NCBI GenBank assembly: GCA_032173965.1
Contig: CM063287.1
Location: 12,157,859-12,221,858 of the forward strand
Direction: 5' to 3'
From: Sitta carolinensis
Lineage: Eukaryota; Chordata; Aves; Passeriformes; Sittidae
Length of the DNA: 64,000 bases
Under the pieces are notes generated by a model. It was given only the letters and a program-made list of their open reading frames with translations. It made no database searches and had not been told where the DNA came from. Made by a program: the position numbers and the translations under genes. The stretch's first letter is position 1; every line of letters begins with the position of its first letter. Shown here piece after piece: positions 27,311-37,020 of the stretch.

Positions 27311-27480
27311 TGAGAAGCCCACACTGGGGCAGGCTTGCTGGCAGGACTTGGAGCAGTCTGAGAAGAACTGCAGCCTGTGGGAAGGACCCATGCTCAAGAA
27401 GTTCCTGAAGGACTTCTTCCATAGGAGGGACCTGCCATTGAAGCAGGGGAAGCAGCTGAGGAGCCCTCCCCTGAGGAGCT
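27311..27480 (+). mobile_element. Avian ERV-like fragment with 45-bp internal periodicity
   Basis: This GC-richer patch carries repeated phrases of the type 'GAAGGACTGCAGCC.GTGGGAAGGACCC..GCT.GAGCAG'. Related units start at 27362 (GAAGAACTGC...GGAAGGACCC) and 27407 (GAAGGACTTC...GGAGGGACCT), giving a 45-bp period, with partial units on both sides. From general knowledge this periodic sequence occurs in the non-coding part of avian ERV elements, plus orientation here. Flanking LTR ends, gag and pol are absent, so it is an orphan fragment. The overlapping minus-strand open frame (27237-27506, Leu-rich) is a by-product. It may belong to the same broad family as the LTR at 56442-56905; this is from memory and unverified. 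Confidence 0.6.
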
Positions 27481-30400
27481 TTGCTTGTTTTGTTTAATTC
27501 ACTCACACAGGCTCAGCTGTATGTTATAAGCAGACTAGTAAGGAATGCTGCCAGGTCAGGAAAAAAAAAGAAAAAGGGATATTTTCTTATATACTAAGTT
27601 GGTCAGAAGTCACCCTGGTTCGGATGTGCTGAAATGTGCCTTGATCTCAGAACCTGTGACACAGAGTAACATCAGCTCCCTAGGTGCATCTCCTGGAACC
27701 AGCTCCCTTCTTAACTATATTCAACAGGAGTACACTTCTGACCAGAGACAAATTAAAGACTGATCTGCACTTGCTTAAGTCAAAGAATCTGTCAAAATAG
27801 CATTGCAATATAACAGCCTTTGGGTCAAGGTCCTTCAAGGATAAGCACACCACGTACTCTCTGTTCCACCCCATGACTGTTGTTATGCCAAAATGCTTCA
27901 TTTTTAAACTCTCAAGATCCCCAGAGTTTGTGTTTACAACAAATGTTTGACTGGAATCACCTCAAAATAGGAAAAGTCATTGATCCAAGATCGTTCCATC
28001 GGAGCTGATGTTGACTGCAACAGTAACTTCTGCCTTAGCCCCTCATCTAGGCCTCCAGTCAGGAGCACAGTCCCCTCACTACAAGGATGGCTCCAGCAGT
28101 GAGCGAGAACATATGGAGGAGGCCCTGCTCTAGGGAACCCCAGGGAACTCCACTGTGTGCAGGAGCAACAACTCTCAACAAGAAAGTCTGCTCACTGATT
28201 TACAAAGCCACTTTGTATACTTGGTGTGAACATCATTATCTGCCAGCAAACAATAACTGCAGAGTTGATGGCATGACTTTGCTGTGACCAGGAAAGTTAA
28301 TGATGTAGAGCCCTCAAGAAAAATGAAATTCCACCTTTTGAGATTCACAGGGTCTTCCCTCTCTGATCAAAGGTTTTGGAATATTTACTAGTTACCATAT
28401 TAACATTTTGCTCCAAAGACAGAAGATTTAAACCCTCCTCTGCTGTCTCTGGCAGCAGCTAAAAGTTAACAACTATCATCAGGTATTTCAATTAAAATAC
28501 TTCTTCAGTAACAGAAATTAAAGTCACATAGACATATTTTGAACAGCCTTGTATATGAAGAGGCAATGATAAGTGGATGGAAATTACAGATTAAATACAT
28601 TGGGAAAAATGTGATGGAAACATACCACTGAGATCCTTTTGGGATTGAAGGAGGGTCAATATGACTGTGATGCTCTTAGTATCCAACAATAGTCAGATCC
28701 CAGGCTTTAGCTCAGGCCAGGCAGATCCATTTCTCCTTTCTGTTAACACATTCAGACCCAGACTGACACTGCACTTGTTCTGGAATTGCAGGACTTAAAG
28801 TACTGGGAGCTTAAGCTGCTATGGATTCTCTCACAGCTGTTTCTTGGTTATGCCAGGCTAATTCTGCCATTAGATGCAGACACTATATTGTCCAAGGAGC
28901 AACATTCACTAATTAAAAAAAAAAAAAAATAAAAAATTAATAAGGATTAAAGATGAAGACTACTCTTTTCCAGTACACTGCATCTTCAGTGGATAGATGA
29001 GTTGCAGGAAAAGAAATATCAGTCTTAAACTTTATGATGGTCTTTATACTTAACTGCCAGCAATTCAGATATACTATGGTCAAAAGCACAGGGAGAAAAA
29101 TTTCAGTCTTCATGAAAATCAACTCCTAAAAGAGCTTGTGTTGTAATGTTTTTGCTGGTTTGATATCTTTTTTCCTATACAGTAAAAGAGAATTTTCTAC
29201 ACTATATGTCAAATAAAACCACATAAAAATCCTTGTACAAACCATTCAAACCAGAAGAAAACAACTCGCTATGAGTTGTGACTGGAAATAGTGTCATCTA
29301 AAGTATTCTTAAACTACAGCAACATAATAGGCAAAAACTGCATACTGAAACAATGATTAATCCATTGAAAATGAGTCACTAGAATATTTTTAGACTGCGT
29401 AATATCTTTTTGTTCAAAGAATGATGAACAGACAATGCAACTGTAAGTTGATTCACCAGTTCAGGTAGCATCTTCAAAAGGAAAGTAACATATACTCTTT
29501 CACCTACACAAAACGAAGTCTTCCTTTTAATCCTACAGATCAGAAATCTCCTAATACTAAGTTAATGATTAATGTAGCAATCAAAATATGTCCTGGAAAA
29601 TTTGTGATCTTGAGTTTTCTCACAAATCACCATCTGTACATTGCCTATGCAATTTCAGTTTGGAGCTTTTCTGTTCACAAATAGGAATAGCAGGTACACA
29701 TACAGAACATACATCCGAGGCTCCATTGTTCCAGGTCTGTACCACTAGTACAAACCTTTTTACGGTCCCAGAAACAATGTTTTCCATACTCCAATGGTCA
29801 AAGATGTATCATGCCATTTTCTACCCTATCAGAGGTTAGAGCATGGTAAAGTGGTTCATATCTGCAAGGAAGCATCAGGGCCTGGCTAAGCCAGCAAACC
29901 AGGGGCTGATGCACTGCTTCCTTCCAAGAGAAACTTTGTAAAATTATATACCTCCCTTCAGTATTTGCAGTCCTGCAAAAAAAAACCCTGAAGGTCATGC
30001 TCAACCTGTAATTTAGATACACCACCTTAACAGAGTCCTGAAATTCTTTAGTTGTGCAAAATCAAGGTTCTGAGTGAAAAAATTAGAACTGAGATGCAGG
30101 GAAGCCTAAGGCCATTGATAGTGTTACTGTGCCCAACATGTCTTGTAAAAGGTTTCTAATAAACTTTTTAATGACCCTGCAGTCATATCTCATTCTGTCC
30201 TGCAAGATGCTGAATGTAATATTCCACAAAATGTGTTTTGGTATGGGATGAAGATAATAACATATTACTGTGGTTTTGCCCCAGAACTTCTGCAGAACTT
30301 GAGAGTTTGGATATTTCAGTTGAGGTGCTGCTAATGTGTTATTGCAAAAGAAATGGAGTGAAAAACTCTGACACCAATGCAATAAATAGCTGCTTCATGA

Positions 30401-30924
30401 AATGTGACATTTCAATAAGTGCTGGTACAGTTCATTGTCCAGTAAGTAGTGGCTGGGACTTGTGACACTAAACACAACATACATTCACATGGACAGCTGC
30501 AGGATGAAGCTTCTCACGACAGTTGCCATGAGACAGAATCCCAGCGAGCCTTTGCAAAAAACCCTTACAGAAATGACGACATGTCAATTAAAAGCACTAC
30601 ATTCTGTACAACACTGTTAATACCCTTGTTTGCCTCATTTTTCTGACAAAAAGTAACTTTACATTTGCAATGGTTAAAAACTGATTGATAAACCATGTCT
30701 GTGCTAACAAGGTCAGGCAAACAATGACACATTTTCAATACATATGTCTGAAGGATTGAGCATGCGGCCTTCACGCTCATCCTTTCCCAGATGATTGGAA
30801 AACTCTAGTGGGACATAGGATATCTAAGAGGATTACACATTAGCAAGCAGCATAGAAGAAGCATGATCCAACTTACTTGCACAGCCAAATCTGAGTCTGC
30901 TTGATGTTCCTGCTTACAGCACAG
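27481..30924. other. AT-rich DNA, no gene recognised
   Basis: Open frames are all 99 codons or shorter, without recognisable domains. Includes an A-rich tract at about 28915-28940. No repeat family was identified. Confidence 0.6.
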
Positions 30925-31136
30925 CAGGTGGTGGAGACCCAGGCCCTGCTCCAGCCGCTGTGCGCAGGGCACCGGCGAGGCCAGGCAGGGCTCTGGCACA
31001 GCTCCAAGCAGCAGCAGGAAGAGCCAGCCCACTCAGCTCATGAGGACACGACAGTTGGGCCCCCATTCTGTCTCTCCAGAGCAGCTCAGCCAACTCATAT
31101 CAGCACATCCCCAGGTACACAGCAGAGCCGGGCACA

Positions 31137-31290
31137 GTCCTGAGGGCGCCAGTGCCCTGAGGGCGCCAGTGCCCTGAGGGCGCCAGTGCCCTGAGGGCGC
31201 CAGTGCCCTGAGGGCGCCAGTGCCCTGAGGGCGCCAGTGCCCTGAGGGCGCCAGTGCCCTGAGGGCGCCAGTGCCCTGATGGGCGCCAGT
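31137..31290. repeat. Minisatellite, 17-bp unit, nine units plus partial
   Basis: The unit is GCCCTGAGGGCGCCAGT. Unit 1 (31137-31153) has one mismatch, units 2-8 (31154-31272) are identical, unit 9 (31273-31290) has a 1-bp insertion (CTGATGGGC), and a partial unit follows from 31291. Unit GC is 13/17. Each unit contains two palindromes: GCCCT-G-AGGGC and GGCGCC. Because 17 is not a multiple of three, three units make one 17-residue peptide cycle (APSGHWRPQGTGALRAL) in every minus-strand frame, while the plus strand meets TGA once per 51 bp in each frame. The identity of units 2-8 suggests recent expansion or homogenisation. Confidence 0.97.
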
Positions 31291-31299
31291 GCCCTGGGG

Positions 31300-31356
31300 C
31301 CCCGGCAGGCCCGGTGTGCCCCGGCAGGCCCGGTGTGCCCCGGCAGGCCCGGTGTG
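31300..31356. repeat. Minisatellite, 19-bp unit, three exact copies
   Basis: The unit CCCCGGCAGGCCCGGTGTG occurs at 31300-31318, 31319-31337 and 31338-31356, followed by a partial CCCCG. It starts nine bases after the end of the 17-bp array. The copies are identical, so this array also looks young. Confidence 0.95.
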
Positions 31357-31640
31357 CCCCGCACCTGGCATCTGCTCCCGGCCTCCGACTGCCCGAGCCC
31401 TCACCACCCTCCCCTGCTCCTGCCAGGGATGGGCACTCGCCTGTCCTCCACTGCTCATCTCTGCACCTTTTTGTCCTGGCATGGCCCAGCCTGCACGCCC
31501 ACCCGCAGTGCCCGCTGCCCTCAGGCCGCGGAGCTGCCCAGCCCCACTCATGGGCCATGGGCGACCCAAGCGGAGCAACAGACAGAGCCCAAGAGACCTG
31601 TGTGGAGCCAGCTGGTGGCTCTGTTGTGCTGGGGAGCTGC

Positions 31641-33877
31641 TTTTTTTGCTTCAGACCTCTCACATCATTTCCTCATTTGGCTGGGATGTTTCGGTTTTTG
31701 TAAAAACACAGCCCTGTACTGACTTAAGACATCAAACAGCTGAAATTGCACTCCTCTGGGTTTGTATCTTCCATTGCTCACAGCACTTGGGAAAGTTTCA
31801 GTGCTTCTAGTCTAGACCAAGGTTTCCAGAATTTTTGCTAGTTCGGTTGAGTAAGGGGTTGTTGAAGGTTTTGTTGTTCGGTTCTTGTGGCGTTTTGTTT
31901 TGCCTTTTTTACGCCTTTGATGCAGAAAATAGTCAGCAAGTTACAAAACAACACTGATGAACAATATGGGTAAACAAAATTTAGCATTTGCCTAAGAGAA
32001 CTATATGAATATGAATATTATTGCACCTACTTCCATTTTATTTAGAATGAAGGAAACAGATCCCTTGTTGTCACCTTTCAATAATAAAGACTGTAGTGAA
32101 GCAGATGATCCATGTTTAAAACTGAAGTAATTCAGAAGTCCAGAGAGAGTAGAATGCTTTTCACTGAGTAATTTATAATTTTCAAAATTAAATTCAAATT
32201 AAATGCAATATAAAGTCTACATTTAACTAAGTCCAGAGTTGAAAAGTTATCTCCATACTGGTATTTTTAAACTCAAATGCCCATAATTATTTCAATCTGG
32301 CAGGAGATAGCATTAAAGCTGGCACCACAAAAGATGATTGTTTGATACTTTTTAAGAAACAGCTTTTTCATTTCCAATGAAGAGTTCCAGTCATGATCTT
32401 CAAAACAGGGCCTATTCCTGAAGCAGGAAGAGAAAAGCTCCTGAAAGCAGCACTAGCAAGGAAGCAATGACATGTAAGCAGAAGCAGCTTACTCATTGTG
32501 TGTTTCAGTAAAGACAGAGTCAAAAAACCCTTCTAAGACCAGTAAGATGAAACATGTTACAAAAAATCCTCAGCAGAAAGCTGAGGACTTAAGGAAGGAC
32601 TCTAGCAAGGAGATGATGTTATCTAGGAGTTGCATGTGAAAGCATTGCAAGAGGCTCGCAGCACTCCAGCAAGACAGCACAGAGTTTCCCAGCACGAGAT
32701 GTTTTCCAGGCCAAATTTTCTTCCTAAAAGAATACTTGGGCTTCCAGGTTCTCCGCTGTCTGCATTGCTGTGGATTTCAGATTATTTTTGTCTTACAAGA
32801 GGGATAGGAAAACACAGAGCAAATTTAACACATTCACCAGCACACAGAGAAAAGGCTGAGTGGCTGACAGGCTCCTGGCTTATTTTGTAAACATTCCTTG
32901 AGAATATTCTGCTCACAGATGTGTTTCAAAAGACCAGCAGTAGGTGGTAAACAAACACGATACACCTTTGACCAAGGAGCTTCAGTCATCTCTTCCTGAT
33001 CTTAAGCTATCAGCATATCTTAAGCTATATGCAACAATCCACTGCTACAACATCATTTCTGAAACGCATTTTCAAAATACTGAGTATGCATGCACACACA
33101 AGAATTTATACTTGGACATTAGCTTTTGATGAAATAGGACTGCCTTTGAATGAACAGAAACTCTTTTTCTTCAGCAACAAAATGCTACATGAAAAGCTAA
33201 AAAAACTATTCTCTAGATCAAATTCTAATGAATTTTAATTTTTCAGTGACAGAGAAAAAGTTCTGTTCTTTTTTCCACCAGCTGATCAGACATATTAAAA
33301 CCAAAGAATGCCATTACAGTGTAATATAATTTCCTGCTTGAGATAGCACTTAAAATGTTAACCAATTGCCTGTGTGTTTTAAGCCAGAAACTTGTTTGAT
33401 CAAATTATACCTTCTAGTTTCTACCTGAGGGAATTAAGGCAAACAGACACCACAGTTCCCTTGACACTTCAATTCAACAGTTAATCCACTTCACCTAGCT
33501 AAAACTTCCCATTTAATTTGATTTTTTTCTGGGTCCAGCTTTCAGACAACTATGCTTATTTAAATGAAATAGATATTTTTCTAGAATAATTTTCTTCAAG
33601 TAAAGGTACCACAACATAGCCACCAAGGTACTGCTTAATCCTTCTAACCACCCAAACATATCCTTTAATCAATCACTGAAAAAGACTTCAAATAAATCAT
33701 GATTCTTTTTTTATTCCTTCCTCCCCTAAGTAGATTGAAAATTTGGATTGAGTACAAAGTATTCCAGTACTGCCAAACTGTGCACAGACACAGGATCATC
33801 CCTAACTGACATTCTCCCCTATCCACCTGTTCAACATTCAGATTGGACATCTTGCACTGCAGCACACTGGGAGCTCA
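31641..33877. other. AT-rich DNA, no gene recognised
   Basis: Returns to AT-rich, stop-rich sequence with open frames of 86 codons or fewer. No repeat family or RNA gene recognised. Confidence 0.6.
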
Positions 33878-34009
33878 TACCAGGTCACTAATCCATTACC
33901 AAGACCACAGAATTCCCACCATACAGGATACAGCTCTCAATTCAGTATCCAAGGAATTACTTCTGTACAGGATACAACTCCTAATTCACTAACCATGGCT
34001 TAGCTCACC
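33878..34009. repeat. Degenerate 44-bp tandem repeat, two to three units
   Basis: Units starting at 33922 and 33966 both begin TACAGGATACA and match at 24 of their first 29 positions by hand count. A third, weaker unit begins 44 bp earlier at 33878 (TACCAGGTCAC...CCATTACC). The spacing is 44 bp in both steps. The copies are diverged, so this is an old local duplication. Confidence 0.55.
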
Positions 34010-36474
34010 CTCAATATCTGACTTGGCCAGCAGCATAAAAAAAAACAGTTATTTGAACAAACATGGGTCACCACAGTGTCAACTACTCTAGAATGCTTTC
34101 CTTTCTTCTTGACTGTTCATTATGCTGTTTGTCCCTTATGCAGATAGATAACTAAGCATGTGCTTGAACATTAGCCTAAACTGCAAAACATCCTTGAGTG
34201 AGGAAACACATGAACTTGCATTTAAGAAGCTGGATTTCAGTTGAGTACCAGAAAGAAGGTTGTTCTCCACAGGTCTGGTGATCTGTGCTTCTGTGCCTTG
34301 ATTGCTTCCAATACCTGAGCTCACTCATTCAAAACTAGAAGGTTACCTCTGCTCTCCCCAGCAGCCAGCAGGAGTTGAACATTCTAAGATTTAAACCTCT
34401 TTCCCACTTAAGAGGCACTACTCTGATCCTGGCTGTAGTGACTCTGGCTGAGGAGTACAGCTGAGCAATATAACCCTCCTCTCCAGTCCTCAGCCATTTT
34501 CCATCAACCTCTGAGAAACCCTGTTCCCTTTTCCACATGTTTCTGTACCTCCTAAGTTCTTAGAGCCATTTTCTGTGCTGCCTTGACTCCCTTATACTTA
34601 TTGCCACACACTTCCCTCCAAGTTCCGTAACATTAGGAAAAACATGAGACTGCCTATTGTAAAATGCTCCCTATTACCAAAAAAATTCATCTGAAGAACC
34701 AACCACTCGTATAATCAAAAAGCAACTCTGCAAGCCAGGGATTCTGTTGAACAGATGGCTGAATGCCACCCTGGATAACTCAAATTAATCTCCCCACTTG
34801 CTTACTAAACAAAGTCAGAGAGATAACAACCTCAAAGTTGGATATATGGAGCCAGCTAAAAAGGCAGGAACAGAAAAAAAAAATTATGGAAATGTGAGCA
34901 CCTATGGTATTAATCCATCAAAGTAATTGTAGAAACCTAAATACCTATGGATAAAACACTGCCATTAACAGTGCAAAAGGCATGCTATAGCCTATCACTA
35001 TAGACAAAGAAAACAAAAAGAACACTGCTCCCCTATTCGCAAGTGCTAAAGTATCAAAATATTACCATCACTTAACTTTTGGTAAAGCCTAAGAATTACT
35101 GCAAGACAATATTATCTCAGTACTATGGTCACGGCACCTTGAGCTGATTTCCCCGTCCTCCTTCAATTTTAACTAACATTTGAGCTTACTGTGCAAAATG
35201 GCAATGCACCAACACCATCTAGAGCAACAACCTGTACTTGTATAATACAGTTAAATGAGCATGCTCCTTGCAAAAGCCCTCTGTGAAGTGCAAGTGTACA
35301 AATAAGATCCCATGATCTGCTGCATTTAAGTCCATGGTCAATATAGGATACAAATTAAAGCCTTGACCTTTGACACAAACATTGCTTTCCTCCCTGTTAG
35401 AAAAGGCTATCAGGAAGTTTCAAAGAGAAAAACAACAGTGTAATTCAAATAGGTGTTAGCACTTGGGAGAAGCACCTAAGGTCTTGAAAGCTCCCACATG
35501 ACCTGTTTGACTGTGGGATCTAGTGTGCTTTTTCCCAAGTTGGAACTCAGTAAGTTTAAACTGTCAACTGTGCTTCAAAAGAACTGCTAGATTATCTTGC
35601 ATTCATACACCTGGGTTCTTATACTTTAAATTGGCCCAAATTTACCAGAAGATGACTGAAAGAGTTGGATAAGTAGAAATTTGAGCTCATATTCAACACC
35701 AAGAACAACTCCTGGGGAAAGAATTTTCACACTCAAAGAACTTCTTAAAAGAACTCATGATCTGAGTAACATGCATTAAAAAGAACTGCTGTGTGATTTG
35801 AATAGGCATTCTCACTTTTTCTCTTCTCAGCTATAAACTAGACTAGCTCCAAGGATCTATCATAGAGTTCACAGTGGATGAGAACAGAGTAGCTTTAATC
35901 TATAAATCTCTTCCTTGCTTCCATGCATACCTTATTGCATTCCTATGGCCAAACTGTGATGAGGACAGCAGTAGAATTATTGTGCCAAATAATAAATCCC
36001 TTTACAAGGGAAATAAAGTGAAATGTACAGTACAAGGACTGAATTATTCAGTAATGCACTTGGTACTAGAGATGTGGAACTGCCACTTTTCATTAACATC
36101 ATCAACCTTATATGTCTACAGAGTTTCTATATTCAGGCCATGCAGCACAGAGGTAACAGTCACTTGAACCACATGGGTCACATATGCCATCTTTATTTCC
36201 TGCACAGTGTTAACTCCCACCCTTTTGGGTCATGTCAGCAATCTGAACCACTCAAACTCTGGCCAGAAGCAGGTAGCTGTATTAAATCCTAGCCTAGATA
36301 ATGCTGCCCATTCCAGAACACCCTAAAAATCCAACAACACTTCAGACTAATCCAGGAACTTCATGTATCTCAAGAAAAACCACAAAGATCTATAAGACTT
36401 CAAGTCCCTAGACCTGGTTCTGAGGAAACATAGCCCAATTTGAATGATACAGCACTTTTCCTGGAAGATGGCTT
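34010..36474. other. AT-rich DNA, no gene recognised
   Basis: No supported exon or repeat. Open frames reach 97 codons (35874-36167 plus) without a recognisable domain. Confidence 0.6.
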
Positions 36475-37020
36475 TTCTGCTTTCAGCTGGGGTAAAGTTA
36501 ATTTTCTTCACTGTCTGGTGTGGGGCTGTGTTTCGACTTCGTGCAGAGCACAGGGTTAATATTACAGAGATGTTTTTGCTGAGCAGAACTTGCACAGAGC
36601 CCAGGCCTTCCTACTTTTCATACTGCCCCACTGGTGAGGAAGTTGAGGGTGCATGGGAGGCTGGGAGGAGACACAGCTGAGACAGGTGACCCAAAGTAAC
36701 CAAAGGGATATTCCAGACCACATGACATGATCTCTGTAGAAAAAGTGCATGAAAGAAGTATGAAGGGGAGAACATGTGGAATGATGGTGTTTGTCTTTGC
36801 AACTTCAGTGTGATGGGGCTCTGCTCTCCCAGAGATGGCTGAACACCTGCTCATCCACAGGAAGTGGAGAATTGATTATTTTGCTTGTGGTTTTGCTTTC
36901 CCTGTTAAACTGTCTTTGTTTCAACCCCTGAGTTCTCTGGCTTTTATCCTTCCAATTCTCTCCCCAGTCCAACTGGTGAGGGAGTGGCTGGTTTATAGGC
37001 AGAGGGGATAGAAGTTCACA
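36475..37020 (+). mobile_element. LTR of an avian endogenous retrovirus (family A), plus copy
   Basis: The block begins near CTGCTTTCAGCTGG and runs through phrases typical of this LTR family, including GACACAGCTGAGACAGGTGACCC, GAGATGGCTGAACACCTG and CTCTCCCCAGTCC. A degraded poly(A) signal, GTTAAA, lies at 36904-36909 and is followed by ACTGTCTTTGTTTCAACCCC, the expected R-region context. The TATA region looks mutated. No gag, pol or env adjoins it. The minus-strand open frame at 36805-37041 contains SPLPVDEQVFSHLWESRAPS. This parallels SPLPMGRQVFSYAHESRAPS from the plus-strand frame through the inverted copy at 8744-9329, so the two are the same family in opposite orientation. The exact right boundary is uncertain by about 40 bp. 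Confidence 0.85.

Larger units (their letters stand above)
30925..31640. other. GC-rich island containing two minisatellites
   Basis: GC content rises sharply for about 700 bp in otherwise AT-rich DNA and falls again just as sharply after about 31640. Both strands have long overlapping open frames: minus strand 31033-31578 (181 codons) and 31100-31663 (187 codons), plus strand 31289-31810 (173 codons). Open frames on both strands at once are what high GC and few stop codons produce, so none is called a gene. The Gly-Pro-rich peptide stretches are translations of the minisatellites. The sharp edges could reflect an inserted GC-rich element, a local CpG island or biased gene conversion at a recombination hotspot. 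I recognise no protein or repeat family. Confidence 0.7.

Noticed and set aside
31137..31356. Possible CRISPR array
   Set aside because: Units are directly abutting 17-mers and 19-mers with no unique spacers, and the genome is avian.
31095..31578. Collagen-like Gly-Pro-rich minus-strand peptide
   Set aside because: The GTPGLPGHTGPAG-type run is the direct translation of the three 19-bp minisatellite units, not a collagen domain.
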